NCBI RefSeq assembly: GCF_001700505.1
Contig: NZ_MAPV01000063.1
Span: 1-64,000, forward strand
Direction of reading: 5' to 3'
DNA length: 64,000 nucleotides
Source of the DNA: Streptomyces mutomycini
GTDB taxonomy: Bacteria; Actinomycetota; Actinomycetes; Streptomycetales; Streptomycetaceae
Shown here piece by piece: positions 1-8,828 of this stretch. The notes beneath the pieces are model-generated. The model had not been told where the DNA came from. It did no database searches and was given only the letters and a program-made list of their open reading frames with translations. Position 1 is the stretch's first letter. Each line of letters opens with the position of its first letter. The position numbers and the translations under genes were made by a program.

Positions 1-92
1 CCCCCGTACCCCAATGCGCCCCGGTAGGAGCGGCCGGGACGGGGCATCGATGGGACGACACCGGCGTGCCGCGCCGTAGGGGGAGGTCCACC

Positions 93-686
93 GTGCACGG
101 ACCGGCGATGTCCGGCTGGCTGCTCATGGCGTTGTGCGGAGTCACGGGGGCGTACTGCCTGCTGCGCACCCGTGACGGCACGGAGCGGGAGCGCGGGCCG
201 GCCCGCGCCGAGGCGCTCATGGGGTTCGGGATGGCAGCGATGGCGGTACCCCCGGCCCTGATCACGCTCCCCGGGTGGATGTGGGTGGTGTACGCGGTGG
301 TGTTCGGCTCCGCCTCGCTGCACGCACTCGTGTACGCCGGGGGCGGCGGCCACCATCTTCACCATCTGGTCGGTTCGCTGGCCATGGTCTACATGGCCGT
401 GGCCATGGCGCCGGGGGCGGCACACACGGGCAGCGGTCACCCGGGCCACGCGGCGGGGGCGGCCGGAGGCGTCCCCGTGCTGACCGGAGTGCTCCTGGCG
501 TACTACGCGCTCTACGTGCTGCGCTCGGCGGGGCGGCTGATACCGGCGCCCCCACAGGCCGGCGCCCCTGCCGACGGCGGGAGCGGCGGCATGGCGGGCC
601 CTGCCTGGGGTGCGCGGCCGGAGCTGGCCCTGGCGTGCAGGCTCACGATGGGGATAGCCATGTTCGCCATGCTGCTCACATTGTGA
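93..686 (+). CDS. DUF5134-type membrane protein
   Basis: Small integral membrane protein resembling the actinobacterial DUF5134 group, whose biochemical role is unknown. The sequence shows about six hydrophobic segments, at roughly residues 6-23, 42-60, 62-82, 88-108, 125-142 and the C-terminus. Two histidine-rich stretches (GGHHLHH and HTGSGHPGH) between segments could bind metal, but that is inference. I chose the GTG at 93 because a strong GGGGGAGG ribosome site lies at about 79-86; an ATG at 108 and one at 66 are also in frame. The M56 peptidase gene follows on the same strand, a pairing often seen in Streptomyces for metal or cell-envelope functions. Confidence 0.8.
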   Translation: MHGPAMSGWLLMALCGVTGAYCLLRTRDGTERERGPARAEALMGFGMAAMAVPPALITLPGWMWVVYAVVFGSASLHALVYAGGGGHHLHHLVGSLAMVYMAVAMAPGAAHTGSGHPGHAAGAAGGVPVLTGVLLAYYALYVLRSAGRLIPAPPQAGAPADGGSGGMAGPAWGARPELALACRLTMGIAMFAMLLTL

Positions 687-773
687 GACGGCAGGCCCCG
701 CGCCCCGTGTCGTACGTCACTTGGCGCACGCGGCCATACCCGTGGATACCGCGGCACTCATAGGCTGACGCCC

Positions 774-1709
774 ATGTTGGTCTCCCTCGCGCTGCTGCTG
801 CTCGGTGCACTGGCTGCCGTCGTGGCCCCGGGCCTGATGGCGAGGGCCCGCTGGCCGGAGCGTGAGCCGGTCGTGGCCCTGTGGGTCTGGCAGTGCGTGG
901 TCGCGGGCGTCCTGTTGTCGTTCGGGCTCTCCATGACCCTCAGCGCGGCCGCCGCCTGGCAGGCGGTCCGCGGCCATGTCTTCGCACCCGCCCCGCACGC
1001 CGTGGTCGAGGCGTACGCCCTGGGCGCGTACGGGCCGTGGTCGGCGGTCATCGCGGTCCTGCTGGCGCTGGGCGGACTGTGGAGCGCAGCCATGCTCGTG
1101 CGGGAGATCCACCGGGCCGGCGCCCGCCGCAGGCAGCGGCGCACCGAACTGCTGGTCCGCTCGCCGCTGATGCCGGGCGAGGAACCCGGCAGCGGGCGCC
1201 TCGTGGTGCTGGAGGGCGAACGGCCCGACGCGTGGTGGCTGCCGGGCTCGGCTCCCCAACTCGTCGTCACCACCGCGGCACTCGGGCGGTTGAAGGGGCG
1301 TCAGCTCGATGCCGTGCTGGCCCACGAACAGGGCCATGCGCAGGCCCGCCACGACTGGCTCCTGCACTGCTCGGACGCGCTCGCCACCGGGTTTCCCCAG
1401 GTGCCGGTGTTCTCCGCTTTCCGCGACGAGATGCACCGCCTCGTCGAGCTGGCCGCGGACGACATGGCCTCACGGCGCTTCGGACGCCTCACGATCGCGC
1501 TCGCCCTCGTCGAACTCAACGAGGACCGCGGGGTGTTCGGCCCGGCACCGTCGTCCGGCGCCCATGTCCCGCTCAGGGTGAACCGCTTGCTCGCCCCGGT
1601 GGAACGGCTCACCGCGGGCCGGCGGCTGCGGCTCACAGCCGCCGCCGCACTGGTGCCCGTCGTGCCGCTGCTGGTGGCGTTCGTCCCCGGACTCAGCGCA
1701 CTGGGATAG
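774..1709 (+). CDS. M56 family membrane metallopeptidase (BlaR1/CopY-antirepressor type)
   Basis: Predicted zinc metallopeptidase embedded in the membrane. The HEQGH zinc motif (HExxH) lies near residues 183-187 and a downstream acidic patch (ELAADDMA) can supply the third ligand. Hydrophobic segments occur at the N-terminus, near residues 40-65 and 80-105, and at the C-terminus. In related systems such a peptidase cleaves a BlaI/CopY-type repressor; no such repressor is visible in the window, although one may lie to the left. A TAGGCT -10-like hexamer ends 7 nt before the ATG, and no ribosome site is seen, which suggests a leaderless transcript. Confidence 0.88.
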   Translation: MLVSLALLLLGALAAVVAPGLMARARWPEREPVVALWVWQCVVAGVLLSFGLSMTLSAAAAWQAVRGHVFAPAPHAVVEAYALGAYGPWSAVIAVLLALGGLWSAAMLVREIHRAGARRRQRRTELLVRSPLMPGEEPGSGRLVVLEGERPDAWWLPGSAPQLVVTTAALGRLKGRQLDAVLAHEQGHAQARHDWLLHCSDALATGFPQVPVFSAFRDEMHRLVELAADDMASRRFGRLTIALALVELNEDRGVFGPAPSSGAHVPLRVNRLLAPVERLTAGRRLRLTAAAALVPVVPLLVAFVPGLSALG

Positions 1710-1743
1710 CTTCACGCGCGGATCATGAACGAGGATCGTCCCC

Positions 1744-2439
1744 ATGCACTCCCCTCCACTCCCTCCGCACACCCGAGTACCCCTGCTGCCCACGGGCCTC
1801 GTCTGCGCCTCGCTGTCCTTCGTTCTCCTCGTGCTGGTCTCGGTCCGCTGGTCCCCCGTGATGTCGCTGGACACCACGGTGGCCGAGGCGCTGCACCGCA
1901 GGGCGGTGGCGGAACCGGCGCTGGTCCACGCGAACCGCGTGCTGACCGACTGGGTGTGGGACCCCTGGACGATGAGGGCGCTGACCGCCGTCGTCGTGAT
2001 CGCCCTCTGGTGTCGCGGCTCACGGCTCCTCGCCGGGTGGATCGCCGCGACCAGCCTGCTCGCCACGCTCGTGCAGCAGGGGCTGAAGGCCGCTGTGGGC
2101 CGGGAACGTCCGCAGTGGCCCGACCCGGTGGACTCGGCGCACTACGCGGCCTTCCCCTCGGGTCACGTCATGACGGCGGCGGTGACCTGCGGGCTCCTCA
2201 TGTGGCTGCTGCGGCTGCACGACGCGCAGCCGGCCCTGTGGTGGGGCTCAGCCGTGATCGCCCTGATCTCGGTGGCCGGTGTGGCTTTCACGCGTGTCTA
2301 CCTGGGCGTGCACTGGCTGAGCGACGTGGTGGGCGGGGTGCTGCTGGGAGGAACGGTGGTCGCGCTCTCCGTAGCCGGGCACAGCGCGTACACCCGTCGC
2401 GTCCACCGGCCGGCCTGCGACGGGGGCGCCCCCTTGTAG
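1744..2439 (+). CDS. PAP2-family phosphatase
   Basis: Membrane phosphatase of the phosphatidic acid phosphatase type 2 superfamily, likely acting on lipid phosphates or undecaprenyl pyrophosphate. The three catalytic blocks are visible: KAAVGRERP near residue 115, PSGH near 138-141 and RVYLGVHWLSD near 185-195. These supply the catalytic histidines and phosphate-binding arginines. About five or six hydrophobic helices surround them. The gene follows the M56 peptidase by 34 nt on the same strand, with a GAGGA ribosome site at about 1729. Substrate cannot be assigned from sequence. Confidence 0.9.
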   Translation: MHSPPLPPHTRVPLLPTGLVCASLSFVLLVLVSVRWSPVMSLDTTVAEALHRRAVAEPALVHANRVLTDWVWDPWTMRALTAVVVIALWCRGSRLLAGWIAATSLLATLVQQGLKAAVGRERPQWPDPVDSAHYAAFPSGHVMTAAVTCGLLMWLLRLHDAQPALWWGSAVIALISVAGVAFTRVYLGVHWLSDVVGGVLLGGTVVALSVAGHSAYTRRVHRPACDGGAPL

Positions 2440-2458
2440 GCCATCGCCGGGGACGGCG

Positions 2459-3160
2459 ATGATCGGCTTCATGAAGATCAAGGGTGTTCTTTTCGACTTC
2501 TCCGGGACCCTCTTCCGGATCGAATCCGTCGACGCCTGGCTGCGCGCCGTACTCGGCGCACGGGGCACGGCCGTGGAGCAGGCCGACTTCGAGCGCTACG
2601 CAGCGCAGCTGACCGCGGCCGGAGCGTTGCCCGGCGGCCCGCACCCGGAGCGGATTCCGCCGTCGCTGGCCGCCGCATGGGACGCTCGCGACCGCAGTGC
2701 GCCGCTGCACAGGGAGGCGTACACCGGCCTGGCCCGCGAGGTGGCCCTGCCGGACCCGGGCCTGTACGACGAGCTGTACGACCGCCACATGAGCCCTGCC
2801 GCCTGGCAGCCCTATCCCGATGCGGAGGAGGTGCTGCGCGGGCTGCGTCGTAACGGAACGGCGGTCGGTGTCGTGAGCAACATCGGCTGGGACCTGCGCC
2901 CCGTCTTCCGCGCGCACGGCCTGGACGAGCTGGTCGACGCCTACGTGCTGTCCTACGAACACGGCATCAACAAGCCCGATCCGCGCCTGTTCCGCACCGC
3001 GTGCACGCTGCTGGAGTGCGATCCCGAGGAGGTGGTCATGGTCGGGGACGACCGCCACGCGGACGGCGGTGCGGCCGCCCTGGGCTGTGAGGTGCGTTTC
3101 GTGGACCATCTTCCCGTGGCGGAGCGGCCGGCCGGGCTGCGGGCGCTCGGCCTGCGGTAA
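2459..3160 (+). CDS. HAD-superfamily hydrolase
   Basis: Cytosolic haloacid-dehalogenase-type hydrolase, probably a small-molecule phosphatase. The nucleophile motif DFSGT lies near residues 13-17, motif II (VVSNIGWD) near the middle, and motifs III/IV include KPDPRLF and MVGDDRHADGGAA. The cap is of the helical C1 type by spacing. The start at 2459 has GGGGA upstream; an in-frame ATG at 2471 (MKIKGVLF) is an equally good candidate and would match family members better. It lies 19 nt after the PAP2 gene and may be co-transcribed with it. Confidence 0.88.
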   Translation: MIGFMKIKGVLFDFSGTLFRIESVDAWLRAVLGARGTAVEQADFERYAAQLTAAGALPGGPHPERIPPSLAAAWDARDRSAPLHREAYTGLAREVALPDPGLYDELYDRHMSPAAWQPYPDAEEVLRGLRRNGTAVGVVSNIGWDLRPVFRAHGLDELVDAYVLSYEHGINKPDPRLFRTACTLLECDPEEVVMVGDDRHADGGAAALGCEVRFVDHLPVAERPAGLRALGLR

Positions 3161-3276
3161 CTCACCGGGAAGGGGACCAACCGGCACCGCTCGTGAAGGA
3201 TTCCGGGAGACCGTGTGAGGGATATCCCTGCCCCTGAGGGGGTCCGGGCGTCCCGCGGGGGTTTAGTTTGGTGGAC

Positions 3277-3459
3277 ATGTCCCCGTACCCGAACCCGTCC
3301 GCCGCCGTGCGCCCCGCCTCCGTGGTCAACGAAGAGATCCGCTCCCTGTGGCAGCGCTCGGGCGGACGGCTGCTGTCCGCGGACGACGAGACGGAGTACC
3401 AGCGCCTGCTGGTGGAGTGGGCCGCAGCGGCGGGTACGAGTGTGCGGCCGGCTGCCTGA
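3277..3459 (+). CDS. small conserved-looking protein, about 60 aa
   Basis: Short acidic-to-neutral protein of unknown function, beginning MSPYPNPSAAV and ending in an alanine-rich tail. It has a clear helical middle (EEIRSLW...EYQRLLVEWAAA) but no recognisable motif. A TAGTTT -10-like hexamer lies at 3264-3269, 7 nt before the ATG at 3277, which suggests a leaderless start; in-frame TTG (3268) and GTG (3271) codons lie within the presumed promoter. A strong hairpin follows the stop codon, which supports a real transcription unit. Confidence 0.6.
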   Translation: MSPYPNPSAAVRPASVVNEEIRSLWQRSGGRLLSADDETEYQRLLVEWAAAAGTSVRPAA

Positions 3460-3488
3460 CAGACCGTGCAGCACGGGGCCTCGCGGCT

Positions 3489-3519
3489 GGTTCCGGCGAT
3501 CCCCCGCATCGCCGGAACC
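3489..3519. terminator. bidirectional hairpin terminator
   Basis: A perfect 12-bp stem (GGTTCCGGCGAT pairing with ATCGCCGGAACC) around a 7-nt loop lies between the small plus-strand gene ending at 3459 and the minus-strand ArsR gene ending at 3596. Its position between convergent genes suits a terminator for both. There is no long T-run, as is common in Streptomyces. Confidence 0.7.
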
Positions 3520-3595
3520 AGGGTTCCAGCATGTCCCCGCGCCGCCCACGGGTCAATGAGATAAACGTGCCCCGCCGGGCGGGGGCAGGGAGGCG

Positions 3596-3943
3596 TCAGA
3601 CCTGGCCGAGGCGCTCGGCCTGCAGGTCCGCCCCACCGAGAACGCTGTCCAGCAGGCCGGGGAAGAGCGCATCCAGGTCATCCGTCCGCACGGAGCTCAG
3701 CTTGGCCGTGCCGCGGTAGAACTGGGCTATCACACCGTTCTCGCGGAGCACCCTGAAGTGGTGCGTGGTGGTGGACTTGGACACCGGGAGATCGAAGCGG
3801 GAACAGGCCTGCTCATCGGTCGCGGCGGCCAGTTGGCGCACGATGCGGAGCCTGATCGGATCGGAAAGCGCATGGAGCACGCCTTCGACGCGGATCTCGT
3901 CACGGGAGGGGTGTGCGAGCAAGCGGGCGGCTTTCGTCGTCAC
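3596..3943 (-). CDS. ArsR-type winged-helix transcriptional regulator
   Basis: DNA-binding regulator with a winged helix: the segment from VEGVLHALSDPIRLRIVRQL through DLPVSKSTTTHHFRVLRENGVI is the typical ArsR helix-turn-helix, followed by the wing (FYRGTAKLSSV). No CxCxxC arsenic-binding motif is seen, so the inducer is unknown. I chose the GTG at 3943 because GGAG sits 5 nt upstream and a TACAAT -10-like hexamer at 3972-3977 would overlap the longer ATG start at 3973. It lies 51 nt after the methyltransferase gene on the same strand. Confidence 0.85.
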   Translation of the reverse strand: MTTKAARLLAHPSRDEIRVEGVLHALSDPIRLRIVRQLAAATDEQACSRFDLPVSKSTTTHHFRVLRENGVIAQFYRGTAKLSSVRTDDLDALFPGLLDSVLGGADLQAERLGQV

Positions 3944-3994
3944 AGTGGCTCCACTTCGCACGGGGGCCACCATTGTACGAGGAGTGTCGTAGCC

Positions 3995-4723
3995 CTATCC
4001 ACGGGCCGCGGCCAGGAGCCGGACGCGAGGGCTGCCGTCCGGCCGGCGGCCGAACTCTTCCAGTGGCAGCAGCCGCACCGTGAATCCGGTCCGCACCAGG
4101 TCGTCCACCACACCGGCCAACGGAAACGTGCGGTAGTACATGACGAAGGGCGGGCGCCACAGCGCGTTGCGCACGCGCATGGCCACGTCGAAGCCGAGCA
4201 GCGACCAGTAGGCGCGGGAGCCGACCGCCGGCGGCGCGCCCACCGGGAAGACGAACAGTCCGCCCGGCCGCAGCGCCGCGTACACCTGGTCGAACAGCTC
4301 GGGGCGTTCCTCCGGCAGGAAATGACCGAACGCACCGAAGCTGACGGCCAGGTCGAAGCTGCGCGCGAACGGGAGTGCCAGGGCGTCGGCCCGGATCCAG
4401 TCCACCGCCGGTCCGCCGGGGTCCGCGGTGTGCGCGGCCCGGGCGACGTCGAGCATGCCGGCACTGAAGTCGACGCCGGTGACCCGCTCCCGGCACAGCC
4501 CCCGCAGCACGCCCACACCCGCTCCGGTGCCGCAGCAGACGTCCAGGCCCCGGCCGAACGGCCCGAGGGGCCGCACCGCTTCGGCGACGGCTTCGAGCAG
4601 CCGGTCCGGGGTCCGGTAGGGCGTCAGGTCGAACTTCGGGGCGAGCAGGTCGTATCCGCGCATCGTCGAGGAGAACGCCTGTACGGCCAGTTCGCGCAGC
4701 GTGGGGCCCTGGGGAGTGAACAT
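3995..4723 (-). CDS. class I SAM-dependent methyltransferase
   Basis: Soluble methyltransferase with a Rossmann-like SAM site: motif I is LDVCCGTGAGVGVL near residues 60-73, followed by VTGVDFSAGML (motif II) and the RADALALPFARSFDLAVS region. The C-terminal half is hydrophobic (SRAYWSLLGFDVAMRVRNAL), suggesting a lipid-like or membrane-associated acceptor, which is inference. The substrate is not evident. The gene lies just upstream of the ArsR gene on the same strand, so the regulator may respond to its substrate or product. Confidence 0.85.
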   Translation of the reverse strand: MFTPQGPTLRELAVQAFSSTMRGYDLLAPKFDLTPYRTPDRLLEAVAEAVRPLGPFGRGLDVCCGTGAGVGVLRGLCRERVTGVDFSAGMLDVARAAHTADPGGPAVDWIRADALALPFARSFDLAVSFGAFGHFLPEERPELFDQVYAALRPGGLFVFPVGAPPAVGSRAYWSLLGFDVAMRVRNALWRPPFVMYYRTFPLAGVVDDLVRTGFTVRLLPLEEFGRRPDGSPRVRLLAAARG

Positions 4724-4826
4724 CGCCGCTCAGCGTACCCACAGTCCCGCCGACGCACCGGGTGGCGGCGCTGTTCGCGCGCCCCGTCGGGGGCCGGCCC
4801 GGCGAAGCCGCGCGCACGGTGCCCGC

Positions 4827-5231
4827 TCACCCGCCCGGCCTCAGCCGGCGCCGGAGCCGGATGTCGGCCTCGGCCGCGTACATCTGGCTCCAGCTGCGTC
4901 CGCTTCCGGAGGTCCAGGTCACCTGGACGTTCTGCCCGTCGGTCCTGACGGCCTCCACCGTCATGAGCCTGTCCCCGTCCCGTACGTCACCGCGCAGCAG
5001 CTCACGCGCCTTGACGGTGACGGGCTCGGCCGATCGCGCGTGCTCCGCTTCGGTGGCCGCCCGGACGAGCGCGGCGGCCAGTTCCCTGGCCGCCGCCGGC
5101 GTGCAGGACCAGGAGGCGTGCGCCGAGGGGCCCTCGATCAGGAGCGCGACCTGGTCAGGCCCCTCAGAAGCCCCGGGGGCCACCTCCAGCACCGCGCCGC
5201 GTCCCTCGGTGTCCCGGATCTCGATGCTCAT
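4827..5231 (-). CDS. hypothetical protein, 134 aa
   Basis: I do not recognise this protein. It is soluble, acidic at the N-terminus (MSIEIRDTEGRGAVLEV) and has a central alanine-rich helix (PAAARELAAALVRAATEAEHA). The C-terminal half looks like beta strands with aromatic residues, ending in a basic tail. The upstream region carries a perfect CGAAAGTTTCG-type palindrome (5388-5404), so the gene may be under the same LacI-type control as the neighbouring sugar operon. That is inference from position only. Confidence 0.7.
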   Translation of the reverse strand: MSIEIRDTEGRGAVLEVAPGASEGPDQVALLIEGPSAHASWSCTPAAARELAAALVRAATEAEHARSAEPVTVKARELLRGDVRDGDRLMTVEAVRTDGQNVQVTWTSGSGRSWSQMYAAEADIRLRRRLRPGG

Positions 5232-5387
5232 CCCTGCCGCCTCCTCGTCCCACTCCGGTCAGCTCAGCTCAGCCGGAGACTCTCCGGCGGGCCCGGACGG
5301 CTGGGCTCGAGGCCGCCGGGTGTCCACCACGAGGTTCTGGAGTACCACGATCGGGTCGGCCGGCCAGAATTTCCGGCCGGGAGTGAC

Positions 5388-5404
5388 CTTCGAAAGTTTC
5401 GAAG
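5388..5404. promoter_or_regulatory. palindromic operator, CGAA-N3-TTCG type
   Basis: The 17-bp sequence CTTCGAAAGTTTCGAAG is a perfect palindrome around one central base. Its core is CGAAAGTTTCG (reverse complement CGAAACTTTCG), which I recall as the site linked to xylan/xylobiose LacI-type repressors in Streptomyces. It lies between the 3' end of the GH3 gene and the hypothetical gene starting at 5231. A related CGAATGTTTCG site lies at the operon promoter (11084-11094). Confidence 0.65.
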
Positions 5405-5406
5405 CC

Positions 5407-5439
5407 GGCCCCGCACACACCGTGGGCGTGTGCGGGGCC
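5407..5439. terminator. hairpin terminator of the GH3 operon
   Basis: A perfect 12-bp stem (GGCCCCGCACAC with GTGTGCGGGGCC) and a 9-nt loop lie about 30 nt beyond the stop codon of the minus-strand GH3 gene, directly beside the palindromic operator. Confidence 0.75.
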
Positions 5440-5469
5440 GCTGTGCCGGGGGTCGCGACCTCCGGGTAG

Positions 5470-7872
5470 TCAGCTCTGCGCGACGAGTGAGTCGAGCGAC
5501 GGGGCGCACACCATGCGTCGCCGGTGGTCGACGGTGCGCTCGGGGCCGGTGAGACGAAGCCGTACGGTGTGCCTGACATCGGCCACGTCACTGGACGTGG
5601 CGAAGCGCAGTTCCAGGTCGCCGGGCTCGACGATCCGGCGCCCGCCGGCCCCGGTGAAGGAGACCAGGTCCGGGTGGAAGCGGAAGCTGACCCTGCGGGA
5701 CTCCCCCGCCGCGAGCGGTACCCGGGCGTATCCGATCAGCCGGGCCTCGGGGCGCGTGGTCTGGGCGACCGGATCGTGCACGTAGAGCTGGACCACTTCG
5801 GCCCCGTCGCGCTCACCGGTGTTGCGGATCGTGACGGCGAGGTCGGTCTCCCCGTCGGTGGAGAGTTCGGCCGGCACGTCGGCGTCGCCCTCCCAGGCGA
5901 ACGAGGTGTACGAGAGTCCGTGACCGAAGGGGTAGAGCGGGGTCGGGTCCAGGTTGCTGACCCCGTTGACCCGGCCGAGCGGCGGCTGCAGGTAGGTCCA
6001 CGGCTGACCGCCGGGGCCGTCGGGCACGCCCAGGGGAAGGCGCCCGGAGGGGTTGACCCGCCCCGAGAGCACGCCGGCGAGAGCCGCTGCGCCCTCCTCG
6101 CCGGGGAAGAACGCCTGCACACATCCGGCCAGCCGGTCCGCCCGCCCGCCGAGGGCGTACGTACGTCCCGTCACCAGCACCAGGACGACCGGGGTTCCGG
6201 TTTCGAGCAGCGCGTCCAGGAGCTGGCCCTGGAGACCGGGCAGCGCCAGGTCGGCCGCGTCGCAGCCCTCGCCGGAGGTGCCGCGGCCGAACAGCCCGGC
6301 CCGGTCGCCGAGGACGGCCACACAGACGTCCGCCCCGGCTGCCAGGCTTGCGGCGCCCTTGATCCCGGCGGCGTCCGTACCGTCCACGTCGCATCCCTGC
6401 GCGTAGTCGATGCCCGTGCCGGGGAACTCCTCGCGGAGCGCTTCCATGACCGTCGGCACCTCGATGCCCGTGGGGGCCTCGGGGTGCAGGACTCCCACGT
6501 GGCTCGGGAAGGAGTAGCAGCCGAGCATGGCCAGCGGGTCGTCGGCGCGGGGCCCCACGACCGCGATCCGTCCGGTGCCGCTCAGCGGCAGCGCGCCCTC
6601 GGGATTGGCCAGCAGGACACAGGAGCGCTCGGCGAGCAGCCGGGCCAGGGCCCGGTTCAGCGGCGGGTCGAGGTCGACAGTGCCGCGCGCCTGCTCCGGA
6701 TCCACGCCCTTGAGTACGGAGGGCAGAGCCGGTCCGTCCGGATCGAGGAGACCGAGCTCGCACTTCTGCAGCAGAACCCGGCGCAGGGCGCGGTCCACCA
6801 GTTCCTCGGCCACGAGGCCCTCACGCACGGCCGCGACCAGCTCGTCACCGTAGCTGCGCACGGTGGGGAGCTCGATGTCGACGCCGGCGGTCAGGGCGAG
6901 GCGGGCGGCGTCGCCGCGGTCCGCGGCGACCTTGTGCAGGGTCTCCAGGAAGCCGATGCCGAAGTAGTCGGCGACGACGGTGCCCTCGAACCCCCAGGTG
7001 TCGCGGAGGAGTCCGGTGAGCAGCGCCGGGTCGGCGGCGGCCGGGACCCCGTCGATCTCGGCGTACGAGTGCATCACCGAACGGGGGCCGCCCTCACGGA
7101 CCGCCATCTCGAACGGGGGCAGGATCACGTCGGCCATCTCCCGGACGCCGGCCCGCACCGGGGAGAGGTTCCGGGCGCCGGCCGAGGCGGAGTAGCCCGC
7201 GAAGTGCTTGAGTGTCGCGACGATCCCGGAGGACTCCAGGCCCCGGACGTACGCCGTGCCGATGGTCGCGACGAGGTAGGGATCCTCGCCGATGGTTTCC
7301 TCGACACGGCCCCAGCGCAGGTCCCGCACCACGTCCAGGACCGGGGCGAGGCCTTGGTGGACACCGACCGACCGCATGTCGCTGCCGATGCGGTGCGCCA
7401 TCTCGGCGACCAGTTCCGGGTCCCATGCCGCGCCCCAGGCGAGCGGCACGGGATAGGCGGTGGCGCCCCAGGCGGTGAAGCCGGCCAGGCACTCCTCGTG
7501 GGCGAGTGCCGGGATACCGAACCGGCCCGCCTCCACGATCCTGGCCTGAGCCGTGGCCAGCGAGACGGCGCCGACGCCCGGGTCCACCGGGGCGGTGCCG
7601 AACGGCCGGGTGAGCTGTCCGAGTCCGCGGGTGGTGATGTCCTCGAAGTCGACCGGGTCGACCATGTCGTTCTGGTGCGGTGCGACTCCGTCGCCCTCCG
7701 CGTCGGCGCCCACCCAGATTCCGTACAGCTGGGCGGCCTTCTCCTCGAGGGTCATCCGGGCCGCCAGATCGGCCACCCTCGCCTCGGGGTCGAGTGAAGG
7801 GTCGCGCCACGGGCCGTCGACGGCGGGGGGCGGATCGGCCTGACGGGTCTGCGGGGCGGGCTGGATTGCCAT
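5470..7872 (-). CDS. glycoside hydrolase family 3, probable beta-xylosidase/beta-glucosidase
   Basis: Intracellular-looking (no signal peptide) GH3 enzyme of about 800 aa with the usual order: N-terminal (beta/alpha)8 domain, GH3 C-terminal alpha/beta domain, and a fibronectin-III-like tail. The catalytic nucleophile region is TVVADYFGIGF near residue 300, where the Asp of the canonical SDW motif is kept as ADY. Substrate-binding blocks KHFAGYS and GRVEETIGEDP are present. It is the last gene of an operon with a binding protein and two permeases, the layout of Streptomyces bxlEFGA, so hydrolysis of imported xylobiose or a similar oligosaccharide is likely. ATG 7872 is preferred, with AGAGGAA upstream; an ATG at 7893 is also in frame. 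Confidence 0.9.
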   Translation of the reverse strand: MAIQPAPQTRQADPPPAVDGPWRDPSLDPEARVADLAARMTLEEKAAQLYGIWVGADAEGDGVAPHQNDMVDPVDFEDITTRGLGQLTRPFGTAPVDPGVGAVSLATAQARIVEAGRFGIPALAHEECLAGFTAWGATAYPVPLAWGAAWDPELVAEMAHRIGSDMRSVGVHQGLAPVLDVVRDLRWGRVEETIGEDPYLVATIGTAYVRGLESSGIVATLKHFAGYSASAGARNLSPVRAGVREMADVILPPFEMAVREGGPRSVMHSYAEIDGVPAAADPALLTGLLRDTWGFEGTVVADYFGIGFLETLHKVAADRGDAARLALTAGVDIELPTVRSYGDELVAAVREGLVAEELVDRALRRVLLQKCELGLLDPDGPALPSVLKGVDPEQARGTVDLDPPLNRALARLLAERSCVLLANPEGALPLSGTGRIAVVGPRADDPLAMLGCYSFPSHVGVLHPEAPTGIEVPTVMEALREEFPGTGIDYAQGCDVDGTDAAGIKGAASLAAGADVCVAVLGDRAGLFGRGTSGEGCDAADLALPGLQGQLLDALLETGTPVVLVLVTGRTYALGGRADRLAGCVQAFFPGEEGAAALAGVLSGRVNPSGRLPLGVPDGPGGQPWTYLQPPLGRVNGVSNLDPTPLYPFGHGLSYTSFAWEGDADVPAELSTDGETDLAVTIRNTGERDGAEVVQLYVHDPVAQTTRPEARLIGYARVPLAAGESRRVSFRFHPDLVSFTGAGGRRIVEPGDLELRFATSSDVADVRHTVRLRLTGPERTVDHRRRMVCAPSLDSLVAQS

Positions 7873-7924
7873 GGCGGCAGGGGTTCCTCTCATGAGTGCG
7901 GTGGTCCGGGGCGGCGTCGGTGTG

Positions 7925-8824
7925 CTATTTGCCGCCCACCCCCATCAGTCCGTTGATCAGCGCCCGCCGGGCCACGAGGTACACGGCGAAGATGGGTATG
8001 ACGGAGAGGACGATCGCTGCCAGTACCGCGGGGATGTTCACTCCGAACTGGCTCATGAAGTTGAACAGCCCCAGCGTCAGCACGCGCTGCTCCTCCGACT
8101 GCGTGAGGATCAGAGGGAACAGGAAGCCGTTCCACGCCTGCAGGGCGGAGAAGATCGCCACCGTGCTGATCCCGGCCCTGGACAGCGGCACCGCCAGCTG
8201 CCACAGCATGCGCACGGGCGAGGCACCGTCGAGGGACATCGCCTCGTACATCTCCTCGGAGACGTCTCGCATCGTGCCGCTGAGTACGAGCACCGCCACG
8301 GGCATCGCGAAGGCGGCGGTCGGCAGGATGATCGCCCACAGGGTGTCGTACAGCCCCATCTTGCCGATCATCAGGTAGAGGGGCACGATCACCGCCTGAG
8401 CCGGGATCGCGACGCCGAGCAGGAAGGTGCGGAAGGCGAGCGACGAGAGGCGGCTGCGGGTGCGGACCGCCACGTACGCCACCGGGACGGAGAGCACCAG
8501 CACGATGGCGACCGTGGCCACGGCGACGATCGCGGTGTTGCCGATCAGGGTGAGGAACCCGCTGTCCAGCACGGTGTTGTAGTTGTCGAGCGTCGGGTCC
8601 GTGGGGATCGCCAGCGGGTCGCCGTTGAGCGCCTCGTCCTGATGCATCAGCGAGGCGGAGACCAGTGTGTAGAGCGGCACCAGGACGATGAGGAGCCAGA
8701 TCAGCGAGCCGAAGCCGGCCACCGGGTTGCCCGGGGACCTGCGCCGGCGGGCCGGGCGGCCGCGGCGCGGCGCAGTGGGTGTCGCGTCACGCCGCGGCGC
8801 GACGGGACGGGTGTCGATCGACAT
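7925..8824 (-). CDS. carbohydrate ABC transporter permease (MalG type)
   Basis: Inner-membrane permease with six predicted helices. The cytoplasmic EAA loop is seen as EEMYEAMSLDGASPVRMLWQ, which contacts the ATPase. The N-terminal 35 residues are strongly basic (APRRDATPTAPRRGRPARRR). It belongs to the CUT1 sugar family and pairs with the permease starting 5 nt upstream. No ATPase gene is in the operon; Streptomyces CUT1 importers usually share the MsiK ATPase encoded elsewhere. Confidence 0.92.
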   Translation of the reverse strand: MSIDTRPVAPRRDATPTAPRRGRPARRRRSPGNPVAGFGSLIWLLIVLVPLYTLVSASLMHQDEALNGDPLAIPTDPTLDNYNTVLDSGFLTLIGNTAIVAVATVAIVLVLSVPVAYVAVRTRSRLSSLAFRTFLLGVAIPAQAVIVPLYLMIGKMGLYDTLWAIILPTAAFAMPVAVLVLSGTMRDVSEEMYEAMSLDGASPVRMLWQLAVPLSRAGISTVAIFSALQAWNGFLFPLILTQSEEQRVLTLGLFNFMSQFGVNIPAVLAAIVLSVIPIFAVYLVARRALINGLMGVGGK

Positions 8825-8828
8825 CGCG

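Noticed and set aside
5470-7872. Long opposite-strand frame across the GH3 gene
   Set aside because: It mirrors the GC3 bias of the real gene. All catalytic motifs are on the minus strand.
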